From: Eubacteriales bacterium
GTDB lineage: Bacteria > Bacillota > Clostridia > Peptostreptococcales > Anaerovoracaceae
Length of the DNA: 47,115 nt
Direction of reading: 5' to 3'
NCBI GenBank assembly: GCA_028704515.1
Contig: JAQWFH010000015.1
Location: 1 to 47,115 of the forward strand
A program made the position numbers and the translations under genes. Below are positions 16,444 through 24,336 of the stretch, one piece after another; position 1 is the first letter of the stretch, and every line of letters begins with the position of its first letter. A model generated the notes under the pieces. That model ran no database searches, was not told the origin of the DNA, and saw nothing but the letters and a program-made list of their open reading frames with translations.

Positions 16444-17562
16444 TTACCTTCCGTACGCCACATATCCCGACGGATTGACATATTGTCCGTTTACACGAAC
16501 CTCGAAGTGAAGATGAGGGCCTGTAGACATTCCTGTCGAACCCGATTTTGATATGGCTTGTCCTTTTGCAACAACAGTTCCGGTGCTGACTAAAAGCGAG
16601 CTGTTGTGTGCATATACTGTAACTATACCTCCACCGTGGTCAATCATAACTACGTTGCCGTAGCTGTTGTTCCATCCTGCTTTTATTACGGTTCCCGCGT
16701 TGGATGCAACGATTGTAGTATTTGAAGGGCATCCGATATCTATACCGGTATGTAGCTTGTTGTATTTTAATATCGGATGAACTCTATTTCCGAACGGCGA
16801 AGTAATTCTGCTTACGCCCGGCGAAGGCCATGTGAAATCACCTCCAACGAAGCTTTGGTTACCCTGCAGCTTTAAAATCTCGGCAGTAAAGGCAGCCGCC
16901 TGTCGATTCATTACATCAATCTGTTCTTCGATTGCTCTGTTGTCCGATGCTACCGAGGATTTCTTTTTTTGAACTTCCGATTTATCCCCTTCAAGCTCTG
17001 ACTTTGCTATCGCTTGCTCTTCCTTTGCCTGATTGAGCTCAACTCTAAGGCTTTCGAGTTGTTCACGTTGCTGCTTTATTTTATCGTGCTGCACCTTTAG
17101 GGTCTCCAAAAGCTCTTTGTCCGATTCATATATCTTCTGAACTTTATCCATGTTGCCCATCATGTCCCCAATGGATTCGGACCCCAGAATAACATCCACT
17201 AACCCGGTATTGCCATTCATATACATTGCTCGCAACCTCTTGTTGAGCGATTCCTGTTGAAGCGCTATATCAGCTTCAAGTGCATCGAGCTCAAGAAGTG
17301 CTCTGTTAATCTCCTGCTCTGTACCTTCAATCTTAACTCCCAGCTGCTTTATCCGAAAAGTCGAATTTGCAATCTGAGCTTCAAGATTCTTTATTTCCTT
17401 GTTCAAGCCATTCTCAACTTTTTTACCGGCTTGCAGCTCCTTATTTAGCTCGGCTTTTTCTGCGTTTATTTTGTTGAGCTCACCTTGAGCATCGGCATAA
17501 ACAAATCCAATACTTCCGATCAAGAGTAAGAGTGAGGTTGAAATTGCTATAATTTTTTTCAT
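16444..17562 (-). CDS. M23 peptidase with N-terminal coiled coil (EnvC/PcsB-like wall hydrolase partner)
   Basis: 372 residues. The ATG at 17562 follows AAAGGGGG and gives a clean signal peptide (KKIIAISTSLLLLIGSIGFVYADA); the longer reading to 17658 runs into ftsX and lacks these. Residues about 25-235 are two long coiled-coil stretches. The last 120 residues are an M23/LytM domain with the zinc ligands in KLHTGIDIG and in the HLHFEV motif, so it should be an active peptidoglycan endopeptidase. It follows ftsX by 17 bases. In other bacteria FtsEX drives coiled-coil hydrolases or activators (EnvC, PcsB, CwlO), and this architecture fits that role closely. Confidence 0.93.
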   Translation of the reverse strand: MKKIIAISTSLLLLIGSIGFVYADAQGELNKINAEKAELNKELQAGKKVENGLNKEIKNLEAQIANSTFRIKQLGVKIEGTEQEINRALLELDALEADIALQQESLNKRLRAMYMNGNTGLVDVILGSESIGDMMGNMDKVQKIYESDKELLETLKVQHDKIKQQREQLESLRVELNQAKEEQAIAKSELEGDKSEVQKKKSSVASDNRAIEEQIDVMNRQAAAFTAEILKLQGNQSFVGGDFTWPSPGVSRITSPFGNRVHPILKYNKLHTGIDIGCPSNTTIVASNAGTVIKAGWNNSYGNVVMIDHGGGIVTVYAHNSSLLVSTGTVVAKGQAISKSGSTGMSTGPHLHFEVRVNGQYVNPSGYVAYGR

Positions 17563-17579
17563 CTTTGCCCCCTTTGTTC

Positions 17580-18476
17580 CTATGTATCCAAAAATCTTCT
17601 CATTGAAACTATACTGCCACAGGCACCTATTGAAATGCCCAGCGCCAAAAATATCCAAGCTAAATTAAATGTCATGAAGCCTACAGGCACAGGTCCTGTG
17701 TCCAAAAGCCACGATACGTCCATGCTAAAAGCCTTTACTACCCTCGAATATATTAGTGTTACGATTCCCGATGAAAGTAAGGCCGAGATAATTCCTATAA
17801 TAATACCCTCCGTGAGGAATGGTCCCCTTATAAACCAGTTCGTTGCCCCCACATATTTCATTATCTCGATTTCCTTATGTCTGGCAAATACCGTGAGCTT
17901 TATCGTATTTGAGACAACAAGTATTGAAATAAGTACGAGGAATCCCATAGTTATCATCATACCCGTCCTCAAAGACTCGGTTATTTTTAGAAGCTTGTCA
18001 ACACTTTCCTTGTAATAGTTGATCTTTTCTATCCCATCAAACGTTTTTGCAACCTCCGCAACCTTTTCGGCAGATTCCAACTCCGTCACCGTTATTTCGA
18101 TAGAATTCGGCAGAGGGTTTTTTGCTAACCCGTCGAATATATCGGCGTTATCAGCAAATTTATCATTTGTCCACTGCTCAAGCGCAACATCCTTGTCCAA
18201 ATAATGGACATCTTCAACCTCCGACATGCCTTCAAGCTGCAGAATCATTGTGCTGGCACTCTCATAAGTGGTTTCATCAAGCAAATGAATAGACACGGTA
18301 TCAAAGTCATCCTTGACGTTCTCAATTGCCAAGCTTATATTTACTGTTATCGTAAAGAATATCCCTAAAATCAGAAGCATTGCCGTAATAGAAAATATTG
18401 ACGCAATGCTCATAGCAGCATTCCTAAATACTTGCATAAACGCTTCTTTTATCGTATATTTCAAACTATTTAACAT
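17580..18476 (-). CDS. ftsX: Cell division protein FtsX
   Basis: 298 residues. One membrane segment near residues 20-45 is followed by an extracellular domain (about 50-165, with TYESASTMILQLEGMSEVEDVHYLDKDVALEQW) and three more membrane segments in the last 130 residues, the FtsX topology. TVFARHKEIEIMKYVGATNWFIRGPFLTEG is the conserved cytoplasmic coupling helix region. FtsX pairs with FtsE and passes ATP-driven movement to extracellular hydrolases. The gene overlaps ftsE by 11 bases and precedes the M23 hydrolase gene. Confidence 0.95.
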   Translation of the reverse strand: MLNSLKYTIKEAFMQVFRNAAMSIASIFSITAMLLILGIFFTITVNISLAIENVKDDFDTVSIHLLDETTYESASTMILQLEGMSEVEDVHYLDKDVALEQWTNDKFADNADIFDGLAKNPLPNSIEITVTELESAEKVAEVAKTFDGIEKINYYKESVDKLLKITESLRTGMMITMGFLVLISILVVSNTIKLTVFARHKEIEIMKYVGATNWFIRGPFLTEGIIIGIISALLSSGIVTLIYSRVVKAFSMDVSWLLDTGPVPVGFMTFNLAWIFLALGISIGACGSIVSMRRFLDT

Positions 18477-19206
18477 ATTTCCTATAGCCCCCTCCTATAT
18501 AATCTCCCGTATGGAGGCGGGCATCTTCTTCTTTGTATCCGTAATCTCCGTATTCATCCCTTACAATCCTGCCATTTTCTATGGCAATTACTCTCTTGTT
18601 CATCTTGTCGACGATATCCTTCGCATGCGTAACCATCAGAACAGTTGTGCCCCTTATGTTAATCTGCTCAAGCAAGCGCATTATTTCCCAGGAATTATCC
18701 GGATCGAGATTTCCCGTAGGCTCGTCCGCAATCAAAACAGTCGGATTGTTAACCAAGGCGCGAGCAATAGCCACCCTTTGCTGTTCTCCGCCTGCGAGCT
18801 GGTTCGGGTACATGTTTGCTTTGTTGCTTATCCCAACAAGGCTCAAAACCTGTGGGACCTGCCTTCTTATATTGCGCGCGCTTTGATGAGTGATCTCCAT
18901 AGCAAACGCAACATTTTCAAATACTGTTTTGTTAGGTAAAAGTCTAAAATCCTGAAACACGATGCCAATACTTCTTCTCAATTGAGGAATAAGCCTGTTT
19001 GGAAGCGTGTTGACCTGCATACCGTTGATGCATATATTTCCCTTGTCCGGCTCCAATTCCTTCAAAATCAGCCTGATAAATGTCGATTTACCAGCTCCGG
19101 AGGGACCGACTAGAAATACAAAATTACCTTTATCGATGTTTATACTTACGTCTTCAAGTCCGACGTTCGTATCGTAGTTTTTTGTCACATTTTCAAATTT
19201 TATCAT
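18466..19206 (-). CDS. ftsE: Cell division ATP-binding protein FtsE
   Basis: 246 residues. Walker A is GPSGAGKST (34-42), the ABC signature is LAGGEQQRV (Ala in place of the usual Ser in LSGGEQQ), and Walker B is VLIADEPTGNLDP (158-170), all with FtsE spacing. About 20 extra polar, Tyr- and Gly-rich residues follow the ABC core at the C-terminus. FtsE sits on the inner membrane face with FtsX. The 80-base upstream region has a perfect TATAAT at 19237-19242 but no good -35, so its promoter is uncertain. Confidence 0.95.
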   Translation of the reverse strand: MIKFENVTKNYDTNVGLEDVSINIDKGNFVFLVGPSGAGKSTFIRLILKELEPDKGNICINGMQVNTLPNRLIPQLRRSIGIVFQDFRLLPNKTVFENVAFAMEITHQSARNIRRQVPQVLSLVGISNKANMYPNQLAGGEQQRVAIARALVNNPTVLIADEPTGNLDPDNSWEIMRLLEQINIRGTTVLMVTHAKDIVDKMNKRVIAIENGRIVRDEYGDYGYKEEDARLHTGDYIGGGYRKYVK

Positions 19207-19286
19207 CCCAAGATTACCCTTTCTGCATACGCCATAATTATACTATAATTCACTCATAAAAAAAAGTGTACTTTATTACAATACAA

Positions 19287-20108
19287 TTACAAATCAGTGA
19301 TAACCTTATGGAGTTTTTCAATTGTGTCAAAAAATGTCGATGAACATTTGTCACTTATCTCCCTCATCGATATTGGAATCCTGCAATTATATTCGGCACA
19401 ATAAAAATGACGAGCATCAATGCAAGGTATTTTCTGCGGATTTTTTATGCGCAAAAAAGAATACAGCTCCTTGAAATTTATGCCGTCATTATATTTGTTT
19501 AATATCCATATTACATTATTTCTTTTAATATTATATTGCTTTGCTATAAAGAGCTCATCTTGCGCACCGAGCAGCTTTGAAGGCATAGGATCTATGACAC
19601 AAATCAAAGCATCCATTGACGCAATAAGCTCACATCTCGTATTAAAATGCTCTTTATTTCGGTAAATCTCACTGCCTAAATCGCAAATTAAAATGCTGCA
19701 TGATATATTTTCGACTAGTCGCAATGCCTCCGCCTGTGTAGGCTTAGGATATGTCCCGGGCAATACGATTGCCCAATTTATATACTCGTCGATATTTTTT
19801 ACCCCTCTTATCCTTTCCAATTCGGATGCAATTTTATAAAAATCGACAAATTCACGCATTGCAAAACGCTTGTCCATCCCCAGGGCATCGTAAATATCGT
19901 GAGAATATCGCCCATCAAGCTGAACAAAGCCTATGCTCTTTTTTAATTCTCCCGAAAGCATATAAGCGAGAGCCGTCGATACAAATGTGCATCCGGCCCC
20001 TCGCCCTATTCCCATAACTCCTATTTTTATCTTTTCTTCGGCTTTGATATAATCCAAATGCCGTTCTTCTCTTTTTATAATTCTGTTCAATATATGTATA
20101 TGCTCCAC
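19287..20108 (-). CDS. MinD/ParA-like P-loop protein with altered Walker A
   Basis: 273 residues, SIMIBI fold by pattern: a strand, then GIGRGAGCT (33-41) where MinD/ParA has GKGGxGKT, then FVQLDGRYSHDIYDALG and later ILICDLGSEIY (Walker B-like) and VIWILNKYND. Both lysines of the deviant Walker A are replaced (Arg and Cys), so ATP binding or hydrolysis is doubtful. Family members with a GCT loop occur in Clostridia, but I cannot name a function. The start is uncertain: GTG at 20108 would lie about three bases from the predicted transcription start, whereas TTG at 20090 follows a GGAG at 20103-20106. It has its own promoter and no partner MinC/ParB nearby. Confidence 0.7.
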   Translation of the reverse strand: MEHIHILNRIIKREERHLDYIKAEEKIKIGVMGIGRGAGCTFVSTALAYMLSGELKKSIGFVQLDGRYSHDIYDALGMDKRFAMREFVDFYKIASELERIRGVKNIDEYINWAIVLPGTYPKPTQAEALRLVENISCSILICDLGSEIYRNKEHFNTRCELIASMDALICVIDPMPSKLLGAQDELFIAKQYNIKRNNVIWILNKYNDGINFKELYSFLRIKNPQKIPCIDARHFYCAEYNCRIPISMREISDKCSSTFFDTIEKLHKVITDL

Positions 20109-20117
20109 TTTTTACAT

Positions 20118-20146
20118 ATATTACCATAAATTTCATTTGATGTCAA
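20118..20146 (-). promoter_or_regulatory. Promoter of the MinD-like gene
   Basis: On the minus strand TTGACA (20141-20146), a 17-base spacer and TAATAT (20118-20123). Transcription would start near 20111, leaving either a nearly leaderless GTG start or a short leader before the TTG at 20090. Confidence 0.75.
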
Positions 20147-20154
20147 CAGGAGGA

Positions 20155-20628
20155 TTAGTATTGTATCCTCAGTTCGATCATATCGGGGAGCTCATCCAAT
20201 CCGGTCTCCGCAACAGCAAGAGGATATGTGAGTACTTGTGAAAGTGCGCTTCCCGGCTCCGGATCTTTAAACAGAGCATGCACTATTAAATTTTCCGTAC
20301 CGTTATCACTTTCGAGCTCCATCTTTTGAATGGCTATGTCGTAACCGCTTGTCAGCTTTTCTCCCCTTGTAACCACAACATAAATTTTTTCATCGACTAC
20401 ACAAGCTAAAGCTCTCTCCAAATCTCGGTATTCGGGAATTACCTGACTTGTTATGTCTTGAGGTATTTCAGCCTCGCTCAACAATTGGAACTCTACCATA
20501 TCATCTCCCTTTAAAAAATAACCTATCAAAAGTGCAATTACAACCGCAGCAATAATTAGGATAATTACTATTGCTTTTTTACTTAAGTTGAAATTAAATT
20601 CATGCTTTTTAAACTTTCTCTCCCTCAC
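20155..20628 (-). CDS. Membrane-anchored PrcB C-terminal domain protein
   Basis: 157 residues from a GTG at 20628, chosen because AAGGGAG lies 9 bases upstream; a TTG at 20634 is only 3 bases from that site. A basic N-terminus and one membrane segment (about 18-38) are followed by an outside domain. The segment IYVVVTRGEKLTSGYDIAI, then LIVHALFKDPEPG and LTYPLAVAE near the end match the PrcB C-terminal family, named for an inhibitor or modulator of a Treponema protease complex. Whether this one acts on a protease is not known. The ribosome site lies inside the right arm of the hairpin at 20636-20683. Confidence 0.72.
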   Translation of the reverse strand: MRERKFKKHEFNFNLSKKAIVIILIIAAVVIALLIGYFLKGDDMVEFQLLSEAEIPQDITSQVIPEYRDLERALACVVDEKIYVVVTRGEKLTSGYDIAIQKMELESDNGTENLIVHALFKDPEPGSALSQVLTYPLAVAETGLDELPDMIELRIQY

Positions 20629-20630
20629 AA

Positions 20631-20683
20631 TCAAAAACTCCCTTCGTTACGGATTTATTTAAAATCTATTCATGAAGGGAGTT
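20631..20683 (-). terminator. Hairpin after the transketolase genes, overlapping the next ribosome site
   Basis: AACTCCCTTC (20674-20683 complement) and GAAGGGAGTT (20636-20645 complement) form a 10-pair stem with a 28-base loop, followed by TTTTTGATT on the minus strand. It looks like a terminator for the upstream operon. The right arm also holds the AAGGGAG site of the PrcB-domain gene. Confidence 0.6.
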
Positions 20684-20705
20684 CGTTATGCTTATTAAAT
20701 TGTGC

Positions 20706-21638
20706 TTATCCGATGATACTTTTTACCGCTGTAATTATATCGTCCTTTGTCATACCGTATTTAGCTTTTAGGCTCTCGGGGTTTCCTGATTCTCCAAAGG
20801 TATCGTTCTGCCCTACCATAGCCATCTTAACCGGACATTTCTTTACAACGACCTCAGCTATAGCTCCTCCGAGCCCGCCTATGACAGAGTGCTCCTCCGC
20901 TGTAACAATTGCACCTGTTTCTGCCGCCGCTTTCATGATAATATCTTTATCTATCGGTTTGATTGTGTGCATATCAACGATGCGACAGTCGATACCTACA
21001 GCTGATAGTTCCTCTGCAGCCATTACGGCTTCGTTTACCATTATCCCTGTCGCAATCACTGTAACGTCCTTGCCGTCTCTTACAAGGTGACCTTTGCCAA
21101 TCTTGATATCATCGTTTTCACCGTAAATCACAGGTACTGCAGCTCTTCCTAGTCTTATATATGCTGGTCCGTGCATATCTATAGCCTGCTTCAGCAATGC
21201 CTTTGCCGAGGCACCGTCCCCCGGATTAATTACTGTCATTCCCGGAATAGTACGCATGAGAGCAATATCCTCGAACGTCTGATGAGTAGCACCATCTTCT
21301 CCTACTGTTATTCCCGCATGAGTTGCACATACTTTTACATTTGCGCCCGTATGCCCAATTGTATTTCTTATAATCTCAAATGCTCTGCCGGTTGCAAACA
21401 TCGCAAAGGTTGAGGCACATACAGTTTTACCGGAAAGTGCCATTCCCGCCGCAACTCCGTACATATTTTGCTCGGATATTCCCATATTGAAAAATCTTTC
21501 GGGATAAAGCTTTTGGAATTCGGCTGTCATCGTTGACTTCGATAAATCCGCGTCTAATACTACTAATTCCTTGTTAACTGCCCCGACCTCTTGTAGTGTT
21601 TCTCCGTAAGCCTTTCTTGTTGCCATTTTCTCTGCCAT
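20706..21638 (-). CDS. Transketolase, C-terminal subunit
   Basis: 310 residues covering the pyrimidine-binding and C-terminal domains of transketolase. LYPERFFNMGISEQNMYGVAAGMA holds the Glu that activates thiamine diphosphate, and GVTVGEDGATHQTFEDIALMR is the conserved block that follows. The protein corresponds to the second half of a normal 650-residue transketolase; the first half is the gene just upstream. Split transketolases are common in Clostridia. Its ATG overlaps the stop of the N-terminal gene by one base (TAATG), ensuring balanced synthesis. The complex moves two-carbon units between sugar phosphates in the non-oxidative pentose phosphate pathway. Confidence 0.95.
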   Translation of the reverse strand: MAEKMATRKAYGETLQEVGAVNKELVVLDADLSKSTMTAEFQKLYPERFFNMGISEQNMYGVAAGMALSGKTVCASTFAMFATGRAFEIIRNTIGHTGANVKVCATHAGITVGEDGATHQTFEDIALMRTIPGMTVINPGDGASAKALLKQAIDMHGPAYIRLGRAAVPVIYGENDDIKIGKGHLVRDGKDVTVIATGIMVNEAVMAAEELSAVGIDCRIVDMHTIKPIDKDIIMKAAAETGAIVTAEEHSVIGGLGGAIAEVVVKKCPVKMAMVGQNDTFGESGNPESLKAKYGMTKDDIITAVKSIIG

Positions 21639-22456
21639 TAGAATTTACCTCCGATTTCTTGGATAGCCTTTTCGGCTTCTTCATCATTCGGTGCTTTACC
21701 GTGCCAGCCCGCCTGATCCTTCATGAAGGAAACCCCCATGCCTTTATGTGTTTTTGCAACTATTACCGTAGGCTTGCCTTTATATTCTCTCGCAGCCTTA
21801 TATGCATCAAAAATCTCTGCAAAATTGTGCCCGTCAATTGATATGACATTCCATCCGAAAGCTTTGAATTTTTCATCGATAGGATCCACACCCATTATAT
21901 CTTCATTCTTACCGTCAATCTGAAGTCCGTTCCAATCTACAATTGCAAGGAGATTGTCCAGCTTATAATGAGCTGCCGCCATTATAGCTTCCCACACGAT
22001 ACCCTCTTGAAGCTCTCCGTCGCCCAGAAGCGTGTATATTCTTCCATCTTTACCGTCAAGCTTATTCGCAATCGCCATCCCCACACTTATTGAAATACCC
22101 TGTCCCAGAGATCCTGTCGACATCTCAACACCAGGTGTCTTGTACATGTCGGGGTGACCCTGCAGATCAGAGCCTATTTTTCTTAAAGTCAATAGCTTTT
22201 CCTTTGGAAAAAACCCTCTGAGTGCCAATGCCGCATACTGTACCGGAGCCGCATGACCCTTTGAGAGTATAAACTTATCCCTGTCAGGTTTTTTGCAGTC
22301 CTTCGGATCTATGTTCATCTCATGAAAGTATAAAGCCGTAACCAAATCCGCAGCGGAAAGAGATCCTCCCGGATGGCCCGAGCCTGCGGAATGAACAGCT
22401 TTTATAATTGCCACTCTCACATCTGCAGCTATTTCCTCAAATTTTTTATAATCCAT
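21638..22456 (-). CDS. Transketolase, N-terminal subunit
   Basis: 272 residues from the ATG at 22456, preceded by GGAGGAG; a longer reading to 22618 lies inside the tagA-like gene. It carries the thiamine diphosphate-binding half: SAGSGHPGGSLSAADLVTALYF near the start, SKGHAAPVQYAALAL, the GSLGQGISISVGMA loop and the cofactor motif GDGELQEGIVWEAIMAAAHYKLDNLLAIVDWN (GDG to N). It pairs with the C-terminal half encoded next. Its ribosome site lies within the last codons of the tagA-like gene, which ends two bases earlier, so the transketolase is translated as part of an envelope operon. Confidence 0.95.
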   Translation of the reverse strand: MDYKKFEEIAADVRVAIIKAVHSAGSGHPGGSLSAADLVTALYFHEMNIDPKDCKKPDRDKFILSKGHAAPVQYAALALRGFFPKEKLLTLRKIGSDLQGHPDMYKTPGVEMSTGSLGQGISISVGMAIANKLDGKDGRIYTLLGDGELQEGIVWEAIMAAAHYKLDNLLAIVDWNGLQIDGKNEDIMGVDPIDEKFKAFGWNVISIDGHNFAEIFDAYKAAREYKGKPTVIVAKTHKGMGVSFMKDQAGWHGKAPNDEEAEKAIQEIGGKF

Positions 22457-22458
22457 TT

Positions 22459-23220
22459 CTACTTGCTCCTCCTGTTTTTCTGTGCGATTACTTTTAGTAT
22501 AAATATCGGTAATTTTATCATTCGCGGAAATCGCGAAGGCTGTTTTATAAACCTGTAAAGCCATTCCAATCCATGCTTTTGGTAAAACTCGGGTGCTCTT
22601 AAAACAGTTCCCGCCCATACATCGAGACTGCCCCCTACTCCTATACCGCAGACTGCGGATGTGAAATCTTTTTTGTACCTATACAAGAATTTTTCTTGCT
22701 TGGGAGATCCGAGTGCCACGCAAAGGAAATCAGCCCCGGAAGCATTTATCTCTTCAACAATGGCTTTTTCTTCACCTTCCCCGAAGTATCCATGATGCGT
22801 TCCGGCGATTTTTAGCATTGGGAATCTTTCCTTCATTGCTTGCCCCGCCATATATGCCACGCTTTTTTCATTTGTCTCGCCTGGCTTTGAGCCCAAAAGG
22901 TAAATTGACTTGCCCTTGTTCTCTAAGTATGCAAGGATTACAGTCAGGAAGTCTATCCCTGTAATCCGCTCATCTAAATCATACCCCAAAATACCGGAAG
23001 CATATACTAACCCTATGCCGTCTGGTATTATAAGCCCGGCTGTTTTTATTATAGCAGCCAGTTCATCGTCTTCTGTAGCATTTACTACGATTTCTGAATT
23101 CGGCGTTACGATAATATCAAATCCAGGCCTTGTCATAAGCTCCGTAAATATTTCAAAAGCCTCTTCCTTTGTCACCATATCTACCGGTATTCCCAGGATT
23201 GATTTTCTTCTTGATTTCAT
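22459..23220 (-). CDS. WecG/TagA/CpsF family glycosyltransferase
   Basis: 253 residues. TPNSEIVVNATEDDELAAIIKTAGLIIPDGIGLVYAS contains the family's Asn and the catalytic Asp of IPDGIG; later VALGSPKQEKFLYRYK and CGIGVGGSLDVWAG are also diagnostic, and the C-terminal basic tail (about the last 40 residues, KQPSRFPRMIKLP) is the membrane-binding appendage that forms the active site in TagA. Members transfer N-acetylmannosamine (TagA, wall teichoic acid) or similar sugars to lipid-linked GlcNAc. tagO, tagB and tagD homologues are not in the window, so the exact sugar and polymer remain open. It follows csaB by three bases. Confidence 0.92.
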   Translation of the reverse strand: MKSRRKSILGIPVDMVTKEEAFEIFTELMTRPGFDIIVTPNSEIVVNATEDDELAAIIKTAGLIIPDGIGLVYASGILGYDLDERITGIDFLTVILAYLENKGKSIYLLGSKPGETNEKSVAYMAGQAMKERFPMLKIAGTHHGYFGEGEEKAIVEEINASGADFLCVALGSPKQEKFLYRYKKDFTSAVCGIGVGGSLDVWAGTVLRAPEFYQKHGLEWLYRFIKQPSRFPRMIKLPIFILKVIAQKNRRSK

Positions 23221-23223
23221 ATT

Positions 23224-24336
23224 TTATCCCTTCATCAAATCCTTTATCATTTCTTCATTTGTCGCGAGGCTCTTGATAAGCCTCTGAACTTTTTCCGATA
23301 CCATCTCGTTTATTTTGTCCCTGTTTTTATATGTCTCACAAAATTCCTTAACAAAGAAGTCATTGTTAAGATCGTATATGGTACAAGCTGCTTTCATGCC
23401 GATTGAGTGAAGAAATGAATTTATCTTTGGGTCGTAGGATATCCCTATCATAGGAATTCCCATAATGGCCGCATGTATAAGGGAATGTAGTCTGACTCCG
23501 ACGAGTATATCCATATTTCCTATAATGCTCATCATCTCTTCTGTTAAGTGCTTATGCCTTACTGTGCATATTCTATCCGCTAAACCCCTGTCACTAAGTC
23601 TGCGCTCCAGTTCAGCCGCAGGAGCCATATCCTCGCTGTAGTGAAAAGGTATCAATACTATCTGAGCATTTTGCTCTGTAATTAGTCTCTCCATTGATTT
23701 CTCAAGCTCGTCCATGAAGTTCGAATCTATGCGTCTTTCTTTTATTGCGAAGCCCGCAATAATTGAACCCTGTTGCTTTTTAAAGCCCTCCTGTAAGAGA
23801 ATTTCTTTGCCTTTCTCAAGGTGTACCGGTTTTACGCCGAGGACGGGGTCTGCCGTTACTACTATTCTGCCCTCATCCAAGCCTATTTCCGTCAAAAGCT
23901 GCTTTGAGGACGCATCTCTCACGACTATACCTCTTGCTTTCTTAAGGACTATAGCGGTGAGACGCCTGTTGAATTTTGAATTTATCGGCCCTATTCCCTG
24001 GCTATAAATAAAAAACGGTTTGCCCATTAATTTTGCGACCGCCATTATGAAAAGATAGTATAAAATACTCCTTTTGCTCGTTGTATCCTGAAGGAGGCTC
24101 CCTCCACCGCTGACCAAGAGGTCGCACCTTCTAATAGCGGACAGTATCGCAGGTATTGATTTTCTGTCACACGAATTTATATCATACTTCTCAGCCGTAG
24201 ATTCTGGATCATGAGATAAAACTGTGATTTCTACATCGTCAAGCTTTTCTCTCATGCTTCCCACTACAGCCGTAAGTATCGATTCGTCTCCTATGTTGTT
24301 AAATCCGTAATAACCCGAAATAAGTATCTTATACAT
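23224..24336 (-). CDS. csaB: Polysaccharide pyruvyl transferase CsaB
   Basis: 370 residues. The GT-B-like layout and the motifs ILISGYYGFNNIGDESILTAVV at the start, VSGGGSLLQDTTSKRSILYYL (about 94-114), FIYSQGIGPINSKFNRR and VGVRLHSLIHAAIMGIPMIGISYDPKINSFL are those of CsaB. The enzyme adds pyruvate from phosphoenolpyruvate to a wall polysaccharide; that pyruvyl group is the anchor for SLH-domain surface proteins. Its start overlaps the stop of the DUF5693 gene by one base, and the tagA-like gene follows. I infer that polymer synthesis and pyruvylation are co-regulated here. Confidence 0.94.
   Translation of the reverse strand: MYKILISGYYGFNNIGDESILTAVVGSMREKLDDVEITVLSHDPESTAEKYDINSCDRKSIPAILSAIRRCDLLVSGGGSLLQDTTSKRSILYYLFIMAVAKLMGKPFFIYSQGIGPINSKFNRRLTAIVLKKARGIVVRDASSKQLLTEIGLDEGRIVVTADPVLGVKPVHLEKGKEILLQEGFKKQQGSIIAGFAIKERRIDSNFMDELEKSMERLITEQNAQIVLIPFHYSEDMAPAAELERRLSDRGLADRICTVRHKHLTEEMMSIIGNMDILVGVRLHSLIHAAIMGIPMIGISYDPKINSFLHSIGMKAACTIYDLNNDFFVKEFCETYKNRDKINEMVSEKVQRLIKSLATNEEMIKDLMKG

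Noticed and set aside
19237..19270. Promoter of ftsE
   Set aside because: TATAAT is perfect at 19237-19242, but no acceptable -35 lies 16-18 bases upstream and no TG extension is present. Not listed as a feature.
19287..20634. ParA-PrcB pair as a toxin-antitoxin or partition system
   Set aside because: No centromere-like repeats and no DNA-binding partner are present; each gene appears to have separate expression signals.
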